From: JAIQFL01 sp035295745
GTDB lineage: Bacteria; Acidobacteriota; Terriglobia; Bryobacterales; Bryobacteraceae
Length of the DNA: 46,733 bases
NCBI GenBank assembly: GCA_035295745.1
Contig: DATGIL010000012.1
Span: 1 to 46,733 of the forward strand
Direction of reading: 5' to 3'
Part shown: one piece after another, positions 25,946 through 34,045 of the stretch
How positions within the stretch are numbered: position 1 is the stretch's first letter
Layout of the letters: each line of letters opens with the position of its first letter
Position numbers and translations under genes: made by a program
Notes under the pieces: model-generated
Told to the model about the DNA's origin: nothing
Databases searched by the model: none
Seen by the model: the letters and a program-made list of their open reading frames with translations, nothing else

Positions 25946-26301
25946 TCCCCTTCGACCGAGTAGCGCCTTGTTTCAGCGCTTTGACGAAACGCATGGCTCC
26001 AGCGAGGAGCGCCACGGCGGTGACAGCGCCTGTCATCCCGTCGAACCTGACTCGTGGGTGCCCAGGACCAGGTTGTCCGGCTTCCGGTTCGCGCGTTCGA
26101 GCCGGTTGTCGCGCGCTCTTCACACATCGTCAGGCGGCCTTTGCCGATGGCAGAGACGATTCATGTGGGCCGAGTTTGTCGCCGGGCTTCAACCCATGCG
26201 GGGCCTCCAACCAAGACACTGGAATGAATCACTCCATTGAAGTAGCAACTGGACCAGAAGCCCCGCCATGATATGCTTCTCGGGAACATGGGGGTGTTCG
26301 T
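25946..26301. other. Gene-free stretch after the lectin gene
   Basis: I see no protein with family resemblance on either strand, no terminator with a clear stem and no RNA gene. Short reading frames here have random-looking composition. It could hold decayed sequence. Confidence 0.4.
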
Positions 26302-26616
26302 ATGGGGTCGATTTCCATCGCCTGTTACAAACCGAAACCTGGTTGCGAGGAAGCTCTGCATGAGTTGGTGCGGAACCATCTTCCGCCTCTGCGAGCCGAG
26401 GGTCTCGTTACCGACCGTCCCTCGATCGTGATGCGTACGCAAGATGGAACCATCGTTGAAGTCTTCGAATGGGTTTCTCAGGAGGCCATCGCCGGAGCCC
26501 ACACAAATTCTGCCGTCCTCGATTTGTGGAAGCGTTTCGAGGCGGTGTGTAGTTATGAGACGCCTTCCAATCTGCCGGAATTTCAGAAGATGTTCTGTCA
26601 CTTCGAACCAATATAG
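26302..26616 (+). CDS. Small ABM-superfamily (dimeric alpha/beta barrel) protein
   Basis: The 104-residue protein follows the ferredoxin-like dimeric barrel pattern of the ABM superfamily: beta strand SISIACYKPKPGCEEALHEL, helix, then IVMRTQDGTIVEVFEWVS and a helix with AVLDLWKRFEAVC. Many such proteins are monooxygenases or stress-related, but no catalytic residue can be assigned. ATG 26302 has a G-rich stretch (GGGGGTG) about eight bases upstream. It stands alone between two gene-free stretches. Confidence 0.7.
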   Translation: MGSISIACYKPKPGCEEALHELVRNHLPPLRAEGLVTDRPSIVMRTQDGTIVEVFEWVSQEAIAGAHTNSAVLDLWKRFEAVCSYETPSNLPEFQKMFCHFEPI

Positions 26617-26942
26617 GGCCCGGAGCATGGCAAGGCACTCGGATTGTCATGCAACCGCCGTCAGATCCACCGGGCGTTCAACGTACTGAATACCAAAGGC
26701 CGCCAAGTAACAAGAGCAACTGCAGCGGGGCCGCCGCCATGTCCGGCGACGCCCGCAAGCTCGTGCGCTAAATCGACAGGAAAACCGGGCGCTCAATTAC
26801 CAAGCCGACGGGGCGCAAACCGATTACGAGCAGGAGTCGGCCGACACCACCCAATCGCTGCTGAAAAAATTAGCAAGCCACGCAATAACGAGCCGCTTTT
26901 TTCGCCAGTCTCTTGAGGGAGCAAAAGAACTCCCGCAGATTT
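26617..26942. other. Gene-free stretch upstream of the secreted pair
   Basis: No convincing gene on either strand. The segment 26755-26900 reads like coding sequence with internal stops (for example RQENRALNYQADGAQ across frames) and may be a decayed gene, but I cannot name a family. Confidence 0.35.
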
Positions 26943-27755
26943 ATGAGAATGCCATACACTCTCCTGTTCGCCAGTCTCCTGACGGCCGGTGTCCTTTACG
27001 CCCAGTCTCTACCTGCGAAGGTTTCGGTAGATTTCGATGAACCCATTGCGGACGACAGCACAACTACCTACGGCGATTTAATTCGTCTGATCTGCCCGGG
27101 TCTCGAGATCAACTCCCAGAAACCATCGGAGGCCACCGGGTCGGATTGCATCGCTCACCGCGTCATGGAGGCAGGCATGGACCCCAGCACCTGGGAAGGC
27201 GTTTTGTTCAAAGACCTGTCGCGAATCCCCGCCAAGACGCTCGGCAAGGACCGCATGCTCGTGAGCTTCGAGGGTTCCGACAACACGCGAGGTCTGGGCG
27301 TCGCGCTGTTCGAGATCCTCCCGAAGCCGAAGTTGCTCGACGTGATTGAAACCACTGGAGCTCCCGACTGTGCACCCAGCCTCTACTACGATCTCCCCTT
27401 GGCAGGCGGGGCCGAGGTCCTCGGTTTTGGCTCAGCGCACGGTAACGTTGGATTTGCAGACGAGCAGATCACTCTCGTGAGTGTGCGTGACAATCACCTG
27501 GAGAAGATCACATCAGTCTGGCTTCAATCGTGCAGCCGAACGGCGTTTGGATATCCGGGCGGCTGCGAAGCGGAAAAAAGCGACGTGGAACGATCGCTTG
27601 CCGCCACCAGCCCCGGAGGCGTCCTGCAGCTTCGTGTGACCGAAAAGAGGCGAGCGACCCGCACATACACTGCTACTTACCAATGGGATCCCGCGAGCAA
27701 ACGGTACCGCGCGACCTCCGACGCGCTGGCCGGGTTCACCGGCGAGCATCGTTAA
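26943..27755 (+). CDS. Secreted protein of unknown function
   Basis: The 270-residue product begins with a signal peptide (MRMPYTLLFASLLTAGVLYAQ). The mature part shows no family I know. It has four Cys that could form two disulphides (LICPGL, GSDCIA, APDCAP, and SCSR/GGCEA), a segment LGVALFEILPKPKLLDVIETTG and a C-terminal EKRRATRTYTATYQWDP beta stretch. ATG 26943 is preferred over 26913 because the signal peptide begins there. The stop codon is directly followed by the ATG of the next secreted gene (TAAATG), so the two are cotranscribed and probably act together. Confidence 0.65.
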   Translation: MRMPYTLLFASLLTAGVLYAQSLPAKVSVDFDEPIADDSTTTYGDLIRLICPGLEINSQKPSEATGSDCIAHRVMEAGMDPSTWEGVLFKDLSRIPAKTLGKDRMLVSFEGSDNTRGLGVALFEILPKPKLLDVIETTGAPDCAPSLYYDLPLAGGAEVLGFGSAHGNVGFADEQITLVSVRDNHLEKITSVWLQSCSRTAFGYPGGCEAEKSDVERSLAATSPGGVLQLRVTEKRRATRTYTATYQWDPASKRYRATSDALAGFTGEHR

Positions 27756-29270
27756 ATGCGAGGCGTATTCGTCACGGCAGCGATACTCTGGGGGGCGACT
27801 GTGTGGGGTCAGAATGGGCGCGACTGCGCGCTCGCCGCGACCGCACGCGATCGGGCGATCTGTGCCAGCCCGCGGCTGAAAGCGCTCGACGAGGAGTTCG
27901 AATCGAAGCTGGAGCAGACCCTGGAGTCCTCGGTTCTCCTCGATCCCGAGAGTCTTGCACGGCAGCGCCAACGCTGGGACCTCGACGTGGCGAGGTGCGG
28001 CAAGCCGGATGACGAGGCGTGCCTGCGGGGCGCCTACGAACGACGGTTTACGTTTCTCCAGAATCTACGGATCTCGGCTGCGCTCGAACCTGGCCCTTCG
28101 GACGCCGCCAGGCTGCGCACGCTGCATGCAGGCGATCTGCTAAACGAGAGCCTTTTCGAGCTGTTGACGATGCATCCGGAGTTGGCTCCGATCGCGGCTT
28201 CACAGATCGGTCCCGATTGGATCTACTGGGCGGAAGTGGGGGCCGGGCCAGGAGCGTCGCTTCGGGCCCTGCCGGGAGGGCGTTGGCTCACCGCAAGGGG
28301 ATCGATCGCGACGAAAGACTCACAGCGAGATCTGTACGTGGCGATAGATCTTCGGGATGGACAATTGTCGATGGTCTACTATCATGACTACTCTGGAGAG
28401 GCGTATGAGCCGTTCCACGAGTTGCACTGGGTGACGACCGCGCGTTCGTGGCCGGACGAGGCGGCCCGGGTGCTCGCGCCGTTGGGCGGGAAGGCCTGGC
28501 AGCCGGAGAATGTTCGCCGAGTGGGACTGCCATCGACCCGGCTACGGCCTCTGGCGCGGAAGAGCGATGAAATTCGCGAAGGGCTCCGGCAGGTGTCGCT
28601 GCTCTGGGAGGATCTTTCGGTGCTGGGCCTAATCGGGGACCCCGAATACGACCAACTTCGAAGAGCCTGGGACGAGGAGAACGACGAGTGCGGAAAAGCG
28701 AATTCGGTCGACACCTGCCTGTCGCAGCGCCTTGAGGAGCGCAGGGTTTTTGTCCGCAGCGAGCGTCTGGCACAAGGATTGGATCGCCTTCCGGCGGACG
28801 CGCGCCTGGAACTGGCAGAGCTTTCCGGAAGTGGGTTGGATCGGCTCTCCACCCGGGACCTTTTGACGGTGCAACCGGTGGTGGCTCCACTGGCCGCCAG
28901 CGTGATTGGCCCCGATTGGCTTTCATGGACGGAATCGGCGGTCGAATCGCTCAGCGACGGAGTGGAGAGTGTGGCGGGCGGACGGTGGCTGATTGCGCGT
29001 GGCGTCATGATCCACAATGTGGTGCGGAGCGAGATCTGGGTCGCCATCGATCGCGTGAATTGCCAGCTTTGGATTGTGCGGCTGGAAGAGTATCATCAGA
29101 GCGCGTCGGGCCCGGAGGTTCGGTGGGCATCGACGGCGGCTGGTTGGCCCGCGGAAGTGGGGAAGCTGTTCACGGAGAGCGTTCCAGATTGGGATACGGC
29201 GATGGTGCGGCAGGTTGGGTTGGCGGAGACGCGAACTCGTCCGCGGTATGCGAGCCGGGTGCGCAAGTAA
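27756..29270 (+). CDS. Secreted LprI-like protein with an internally duplicated domain
   Basis: The 504-residue protein has a signal peptide ending near TVWGQ. An LprI-like helical module follows (about 20-110): CALAATARDRAICASPRLKA, then RQRQRWDLDVARCGK and CLRGAYERR, with the paired Cys typical of lysozyme-inhibitor LprI modules. Next comes a ~140-residue domain: LLTMHPELAPIAASQIGPDW, then GGRWLTARG, LYVAIDLRDGQL and a WPDEA end. After a degenerate second helical module (about 285-345, with ECGKANSVDTCLSQRLEERR) the same domain recurs: LLTVQPVVAPLAASVIGPDW, GGRWLIARG, IWVAIDRVNCQLWIV, WPAEVG. The gene thus arose by tandem duplication. It immediately follows the secreted gene at 26943. Confidence 0.75.
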   Translation: MRGVFVTAAILWGATVWGQNGRDCALAATARDRAICASPRLKALDEEFESKLEQTLESSVLLDPESLARQRQRWDLDVARCGKPDDEACLRGAYERRFTFLQNLRISAALEPGPSDAARLRTLHAGDLLNESLFELLTMHPELAPIAASQIGPDWIYWAEVGAGPGASLRALPGGRWLTARGSIATKDSQRDLYVAIDLRDGQLSMVYYHDYSGEAYEPFHELHWVTTARSWPDEAARVLAPLGGKAWQPENVRRVGLPSTRLRPLARKSDEIREGLRQVSLLWEDLSVLGLIGDPEYDQLRRAWDEENDECGKANSVDTCLSQRLEERRVFVRSERLAQGLDRLPADARLELAELSGSGLDRLSTRDLLTVQPVVAPLAASVIGPDWLSWTESAVESLSDGVESVAGGRWLIARGVMIHNVVRSEIWVAIDRVNCQLWIVRLEEYHQSASGPEVRWASTAAGWPAEVGKLFTESVPDWDTAMVRQVGLAETRTRPRYASRVRK

Positions 29271-29345
29271 TTGTCGTTCACCCGGTTCAGCCGGGCTCAT
29301 TGGTTTCGTGGCTGCCGGTACAATTGAAAGGCGACGCGACGATTC

Positions 29346-29717
29346 TCAATCCGGACGTGGCGTCTTCGTCTTGCGTGCCAGTACGTTCCTTACCGCATTC
29401 AAGAGCACACTCGCCAGGAAGGGCTTCTCGACGAAGTCAAAGCCCGCACCAAGTGTGGCATTTCCCGAAACGAGGATGACCGGCACGGCAGGGAACGACA
29501 TCTTAACGGCGTGTGCCAAACTCAACCCGTCGCCATTCGGCATCTGAATGTCACTGACAATCAGATCCACGTCACCTGCGAGATCCTGAACGATTCGAAG
29601 CGCCTGGGACCCGCTTTCGGCTTCCACCGTGCGAAAATTCTCCCGCTGTAAGACTATGCTGACGTATCTCCGGACGGAGGGCTCGTCATCGACAACAAGA
29701 GAAATCGGCATATACAT
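29346..29717 (-). CDS. Stand-alone response regulator receiver (CheY-like)
   Basis: The protein is a single receiver domain of 123 residues. It has the acidic pair in VVDDEP, the phospho-acceptor Asp in VDLIVSDIQMP, the switch Ser in VILVSGNA and the conserved Lys in FVEKPF. There is no output domain. It would work by phosphorylation from an unlinked histidine kinase. ATG 29717 or 29711 (MYMPISL or MPISL) is the likely start; AAGG lies nine bases before the first. It is convergent with the LprI-like gene. Confidence 0.88.
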   Translation of the reverse strand: MYMPISLVVDDEPSVRRYVSIVLQRENFRTVEAESGSQALRIVQDLAGDVDLIVSDIQMPNGDGLSLAHAVKMSFPAVPVILVSGNATLGAGFDFVEKPFLASVLLNAVRNVLARKTKTPRPD

Positions 29718-30007
29718 TAATAGACGACCTTCACCCACAGAACGTTGCCGATGGAATTCGAGCTTCTCGGCTTATAGCCCTAAAGAGAAATGGTCAAGCT
29801 CCGAGATCAGAGAGGAGAAAAGTGGAACTTTTGGGGTCCATCGGTGTTCCACCCTCAGAGCCGCTCGATAACTGATTTTGGAACCCTTCGCCCGCGTCGA
29901 GTGAACCGGTAATTGTATGGGGTTTCTGATTCGTAGATAAGGAGGGGAGTAAGGAACCTCTCCGACGCCCTTGAGGACCATTCTAACTTTGACGGCGGGA
30001 TCGAGTA

Positions 30008-30145
30008 ATGCGCGCAGTACACAACATCTTTGACATTACCCTGGCTACTGTAGCTGTCGTCGTGGCAGTCTCTATCTTTTACCCCATTTATCTCGTTGTG
30101 GTCCCGGTGAAAACCGTGGTCAAGCTACTAAGATCACCGTCTTAA
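30008..30145 (+). CDS. Small membrane peptide (45 aa)
   Basis: A short ATG-TAA frame encodes a basic N-terminus with MRAVHNIFD, a strongly apolar helix (ITLATVAVVVAVSIFYPIYL) and a basic C-terminus (KTVVKLLRSPS). The single-span pattern with a Lys/Arg-rich tail is what a real small membrane protein looks like. The region around it has no other gene. The ribosome-binding site is weak (GGGATCGAG). Family and function are unknown; it could also be chance. Confidence 0.4.
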   Translation: MRAVHNIFDITLATVAVVVAVSIFYPIYLVVVPVKTVVKLLRSPS

Positions 30146-30800
30146 CGAAACTTGACAAAGTTCGGGCCGTCGAATCCTCGCATCAGGTCGTCATTCTGTA
30201 ACAGAGGGACAGGATTGTGAGGAACGAGCCGCTCTCCCCCTGGCGGCTTGGACAAACTACGCCATCGGGGCGTCGAGGTGTTTGCCACCACTTCCACGTC
30301 CGGTCCCTCGAAAGCGAAAGGGCACCGATGCGACGCTGAACCTTGCTCTCTCGATCTCGGGACGCTCCGATTCGGCGAAACCAGTCGGACAGCTCATTCC
30401 CGCCCACGACGAAGACGAGTAGTCTCGGTTGAGGCAAAACCACTCCGCCAAAACCGTTCTCGCGGCCGTGTCCATTTCATTCAGCAAGGGCGGTAGAAGC
30501 GATCTTGTGGAAATTCAGTTCGACGGCGTTTTAGCGCGGCTGCTCTTTCGGATTGGCCGCTCGTGTATTTGAACAGAAGACACTACATCCGCGTGACGTG
30601 GAATAGAGGCAATCGCAGCAGCGGGTGGTCGTTTTTAGACTGGATGGTGGTGAGAACCGGAATTCCTGGCGTCTTTCGAACGAGTGACGGGAAGCGAGCA
30701 GGGGAGCCAACAAAATCCGACCGTGGGACAACACGGCAGCTTAAGACAGACTGGAGGCGGTGCCCGGACATCTGCACCGCCTCAACCTGTCCTGCTGGAG
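30146..30800. other. Gene-free stretch between the small membrane peptide and the basic protein
   Basis: About 650 bases without a gene I can support on either strand. Codon composition of the short open frames is random-looking, and no strong hairpin, tRNA or repeat is visible. Composition is less GC-rich than the flanking genes, in keeping with an accessory or decayed segment. Confidence 0.4.
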
Positions 30801-31322
30801 TTACCTGGAGGCAGCCGCCGACGCTCGTGCTGGTTTTCGTTTGGCTACTGCGACCCGCTTTGGTTTTGCAGGCTGCTTGTGCCGGTGAACTTTTTTTTCC
30901 GGTTCGGCGGGAAGGTTAGCCGGCTGGTTGCTGTGTAAAGCTGGCTCGATCGAAGGGACGGATGGAAGTACCGCCTTGATTCCTTCCATTTCGCCGATGG
31001 CGGCTTTACCGCTTTCGATTGCCGCACCATGGTCCTTACCGCGGATGGACCTCATCATCGACTTCACATGCGGAATGGCGCGGATGGCCCGCTCGAAAGC
31101 TGGCGCAACTGCCGGGAATTTTGCCTTGGAGTCGGCTTTATAGTTGCGGGCTGAGGATCGAGCCAACTGGTGGAGTTCGTAAAGGCATTGATTTCCAGCC
31201 TCCAAACGATCGTCCCAGCCAGTCTCAGAGCTTCCTTCCAGTGAATGAACGATGCTCCGTAACAAAATCGTCGTGCTTTCAAACAGCATAGAGTAAGTTC
31301 TTTCCTGCGGGCGTTGCTGCAT
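30801..31322 (-). CDS. Basic protein of unknown function
   Basis: The 173-residue frame has a helical N-terminal part (LFESTTILLRSIVHSLEG, then DRLEAGNQCLYELHQLAR) and a middle helix. The C-terminal tail is strongly basic and Pro/Ala-rich (KKVHRHKQPAKPKRVAVAKRKPARAS), resembling histone-like or nucleic-acid-binding tails. No family is recognised. A perfect extended -10 (TGCTATAAT) about 80 bases upstream supports expression. ATG at 31322 is used; an inner ATG at 31289 (MLFEST) is an alternative. It is divergent from the Rrf2 gene. Confidence 0.55.
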   Translation of the reverse strand: MQQRPQERTYSMLFESTTILLRSIVHSLEGSSETGWDDRLEAGNQCLYELHQLARSSARNYKADSKAKFPAVAPAFERAIRAIPHVKSMMRSIRGKDHGAAIESGKAAIGEMEGIKAVLPSVPSIEPALHSNQPANLPAEPEKKVHRHKQPAKPKRVAVAKRKPARASAAASR

Positions 31323-31400
31323 GCTGATCGAGCCTGTTGAGGAAGCCGGGTTCGCAAAAACCCGAATCTCGGGGCTGGATCGGTAGGGTCAGTTAACTTG

Positions 31401-31409
31401 ATTATAGCA
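31401..31409 (-). promoter_or_regulatory. Extended -10 element (TGCTATAAT) upstream of the basic protein gene
   Basis: On the minus strand, TGC-TATAAT is a consensus extended -10. No -35 is evident, as is common with extended -10 promoters. Confidence 0.55.
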
Positions 31410-31515
31410 CTGCACTTGCGTATGGGATAGTCGGCATTTGCTTCCCAGCGCTTCCCAAACCGGTTTGCCCTTCCAAATTTCACTGCGCGGCGCGCTTTTG
31501 GACACCACCACCCGC

Positions 31516-31544
31516 TTGCCTGTGCCGCCAGGGTGACCTACAAT
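31516..31544 (+). promoter_or_regulatory. Sigma-70 promoter of the Rrf2-cysK operon
   Basis: TTGCCT (31516-31521), a 17-base spacer and TACAAT (31539-31544) lie 38 bases before the Rrf2 ATG. The leader contains CTGGTATACAG just after the predicted start site, a partly palindromic candidate for autoregulation. Confidence 0.65.
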
Positions 31545-31582
31545 CTCTACTGGTATACAGGTGATTCCTCCCAGCCACCCCG

Positions 31583-32008
31583 ATGAACATTTCTGTAAAA
31601 GGTGAATATGCCTTGCAGGCCATCTTCGACTTGGCCTCGCAGCGTCCTGGCGACCCGGTGAGGATCGCGGACATCGCCAAGCGGCAGAAAATCCCGCAAA
31701 AATTTCTGGAGCTAATACTGGCGGGCCTGAAGCAGGGCGGATTTGTCGAATCTCGGCGCGGAGCCGAGGGCGGCTATCTGCTGGCGAGACCAGCCGAGTC
31801 TATCACCGTAGGGGAGGTGGTGCGCTTCGTCGAGGGGCCGCATCCGGGAAAGGGCAATCCGCGGCGCAGACCGGAGACGCCGTTCACTGGGATGTGGCAA
31901 GAGGTGGACCATGCGGTTTCGGAGATTATCGATAAGACGTCGTTCGCCGATCTGTTGCGTGGCTGGACCGACAAGCAGAATAAATTCGTCCTGAATTGGG
32001 AGATCTGA
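31583..32008 (+). CDS. Rrf2-family transcriptional regulator (CymR-like)
   Basis: The 141-residue protein has the Rrf2 winged helix: MNISVKGEYALQAIFDLA, VRIADIAKRQKIPQKFLELI, then a wing with ESRRGAEGGYLLARP. There is no Cys in the protein, so the Fe-S cluster ligands of IscR/NsrR are missing. This and the adjacent cysteine synthase point to a CymR-like regulator of sulphur/cysteine metabolism; CymR in Firmicutes works with CysK as a signalling partner. The cysK TTG begins two bases after its stop. Confidence 0.9.
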   Translation: MNISVKGEYALQAIFDLASQRPGDPVRIADIAKRQKIPQKFLELILAGLKQGGFVESRRGAEGGYLLARPAESITVGEVVRFVEGPHPGKGNPRRRPETPFTGMWQEVDHAVSEIIDKTSFADLLRGWTDKQNKFVLNWEI

Positions 32009-32009
32009 G

Positions 32010-32969
32010 TTGAGAGTCTACGAAGACAATTCGTTCAGCATAGGCCGCACCCCGCTGGTGCGCCTGAATCGCGTGACGGATGGAGGTAAAGCCACAGTTG
32101 TAGCCAAGATCGAGGGGCGGAATCCCGCCTATTCGGTGAAGTGCCGCATCGGCGCGTCGATGGTCTGGGACGCGGAGCAGCGCGGCATTCTCAAGCCGGG
32201 CAAGGAGTTGATCGAGCCCACGAGCGGGAACACGGGTATCGCGCTGGCATTTGTGGCGGCCGCGCGGGGGTATCCGATCACGCTCACCATGCCGGAATCG
32301 ATGTCTCTGGAGCGGCGCAAGGTGGTGATGGCGTTGGGCGCGTACCTCGTGCTGACCGAGAGCTCACAGGGGATGGCCGGCTCGATCGCCAAGGCTGAGG
32401 AAATGGTGGCGTCCGATCCCGAGCGGTACGTTCTGTTGCAGCAGTTCAAAAATCCGGCGAATCCGGCGATCCACGTGAAGACCACGGGCCCCGAGATCTG
32501 GGAGGACACTGACGGCACGATCGACGTGCTGGTGTCGGGAATTGGCACCGGGGGCACGATCAGCGGGGTTTCGCGCTACATCAAGAAGGATCGCGGCAGG
32601 AAGATCATCTCGGTGGGCGTGGAGCCGTCGAATAGTCCGGTGATCACGCAAAGGCTGGCGGGACAGCAGATGAGGCCGGGTCCCCACAAGATCCAGGGGA
32701 TTGGCGCCGGATTCATACCCGACACCTTGGATCTTTCGATGGTGGACCGGGTGGAACTGGTGACCAACGAGGAATCGATCGAAATGGCGCGGCGGTTGGC
32801 GAAAGAGGAGGGATTGCTGTGCGGAATCTCCAGTGGAGCTGCCGTGGCGGTGGCTCGGAGGCTGGGCAAGCAGCCGGAATTCGCCGGGAAGAACATCGTG
32901 GTGGTGCTACCCGACGCCGCGGAACGATACCTCAGCACCACTCTTTTCGAAGGTTTGTCGGATGCGTAG
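32010..32969 (+). CDS. cysK: Cysteine synthase (O-acetylserine sulfhydrylase)
   Basis: The 319-residue PLP enzyme shows the cofactor Lys in NPAYSVKCRIG (about 44), the substrate loop TSGNTG (about 71-76), the phosphate-binding GIGTGGT (about 175-181) and the C-terminal GISSGAAVAVA segment. It makes cysteine from O-acetylserine and sulphide in the cytoplasm. The start is TTG, two bases after the Rrf2 stop, with GGGAG seven bases upstream. The 3' end runs directly into a long hairpin. The family also includes cystathionine beta-synthase-like enzymes, but length and motifs fit CysK. Confidence 0.92.
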   Translation: MRVYEDNSFSIGRTPLVRLNRVTDGGKATVVAKIEGRNPAYSVKCRIGASMVWDAEQRGILKPGKELIEPTSGNTGIALAFVAAARGYPITLTMPESMSLERRKVVMALGAYLVLTESSQGMAGSIAKAEEMVASDPERYVLLQQFKNPANPAIHVKTTGPEIWEDTDGTIDVLVSGIGTGGTISGVSRYIKKDRGRKIISVGVEPSNSPVITQRLAGQQMRPGPHKIQGIGAGFIPDTLDLSMVDRVELVTNEESIEMARRLAKEEGLLCGISSGAAVAVARRLGKQPEFAGKNIVVVLPDAAERYLSTTLFEGLSDA

Positions 32970-33044
32970 CCGTTACGACGCGGAAAAAAGAAAAAGCGGG
33001 CGCGGTTTGGGTGATAGGGGTGAGTGCGCCCGCTGTCGTAACGG
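32970..33044. terminator. Two-tier hairpin after cysK; strong terminator on the minus strand
   Basis: The outer stem CCGTTACGAC / GTCGTAACGG (10 bp) encloses the inner stem AGCGGGCGC / GCGCCCGCT (9 bp). The two 3' arms are contiguous, whereas the 5' arms are split by 15 A-rich bases. Read on the minus strand, the inner stem is followed at once by TTTTCTTTTTT, an ideal intrinsic terminator, although no minus-strand gene is known upstream of it. On the plus strand it is a structured 3' end of cysK. Confidence 0.6.
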
Positions 33045-33081
33045 GGATTTACAAGCTAGACGACTAAACACGGAGGCAACG

Positions 33082-33972
33082 TTACAGGTTTCGGTAGATT
33101 TCTCCGGGGGAGAAAAAGAGCCAGAAGGTATTGGCTCTTTCGGGCTATTAATAGCTGTTTTTGCGGCATTCACCCTCGCCGCCACACCCGTGGCGGGCGC
33201 GCAAGACCAGCCCCCGGCGCTGCCTACGCCCGGATCCCCAGCCGCTCCGGTTCTGGAAAACACCGGAAAGCCCATCGTGCTGCCCTTCGAGTGCACCACG
33301 GAAGCCATCCAATTTGCCGGATTGTCTTGCAGCGAGGAGGAGCCCTGCCCGCTGTATCTGGAGTTGACCGCCGTCGAATCGGCCGGGGATCGGACCGTGG
33401 CGGCAGGCAACGTTCATTCGACCTCGGTAACGATCTCCTCAGTTGTGCTGGCGAGCGACGATGCCGGACACACCTGGCGGGAGGTGCACAGCCACATCTT
33501 GGGGGCGGGATTGGACCACATTCAGTTTCTGGACTCCGAAAACGGATGGGTGAGCGGCGAGGTATTGTTTCCGCTGCAACGGGATCCATTCCTGCTGGTT
33601 ACCGCAGATGGCGGCAAAAGCTGGCGGCAGCGCCCGGTGTTCGGCGAAAGCCGTGAAAACCGGTTCGGATCGATCCAGCAGTTTTCCTTTCCGAGCAAAG
33701 ACGGCGGGATGCTGATTGTGGATCGCGGCCCGGGGAGCGATGAAGACCGTTATGAGTTGTACGAGTCGGCAGACGGCGGCGACTCCTGGACGATTAAAGA
33801 GACCAGCACCAAGCCGCTCGCGTTGAAGCGGCCTCCCACGCCTTCCGCCGATTGGCGTGTTCGCGCCGATGGCGCCACAGGATCCTACCAAATCGAACAT
33901 CGGCAGGGACAGAAGTGGACCAGCGTCTCCGCCTTCCTGGTGAAACTGGCGCCCTGCAAGCCCCCGCAGTAG
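33082..33972 (+). CDS. Secreted BNR/Asp-box repeat protein (YCF48-like), start codon unclear
   Basis: The frame encodes a signal peptide (FGLLIAVFAAFTLAATPVAGAQ in pieces FGLLIAVFAAF and TLAATPVAGAQ), a Pro-rich linker and a domain with three Asp-box motifs, SDDAGHTWR, TADGGKSWR and SADGGDSWT. This is a sialidase/YCF48-type propeller fragment of the kind common in Acidobacteria. No ATG, GTG or TTG occurs in frame between 33007 and the signal peptide. GGAGG at 33072-33076 sits five bases before an in-frame TTA at 33082, and an ATT at 33130 is another candidate. The 5' end given is therefore provisional. Two hairpins (33099-33115 and 33115-33140) lie in this segment. Confidence 0.68.
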   Translation, partial: LQVSVDFSGGEKEPEGIGSFGLLIAVFAAFTLAATPVAGAQDQPPALPTPGSPAAPVLENTGKPIVLPFECTTEAIQFAGLSCSEEEPCPLYLELTAVESAGDRTVAAGNVHSTSVTISSVVLASDDAGHTWREVHSHILGAGLDHIQFLDSENGWVSGEVLFPLQRDPFLLVTADGGKSWRQRPVFGESRENRFGSIQQFSFPSKDGGMLIVDRGPGSDEDRYELYESADGGDSWTIKETSTKPLALKRPPTPSADWRVRADGATGSYQIEHRQGQKWTSVSAFLVKLAPCKPPQ

Positions 33973-34045
33973 CCGTGCAAGCCCCACACTCGATAACGTT
34001 CCACCCTTGGACTGGCGGGCAGTCGGATACGATACATTCATCGCC

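Noticed and set aside
25806..26271. Transposase or IS remnant after the lectin gene
   Set aside because: Frames on both strands were read, but no DDE or HUH motif, terminal inverted repeat or target duplication was found.
32970..33140. A known riboswitch (c-di-GMP, SAM, cobalamin, glycine)
   Set aside because: Hairpins are present, but I could not find the conserved core motifs of these classes; left as an unexplained structured leader.
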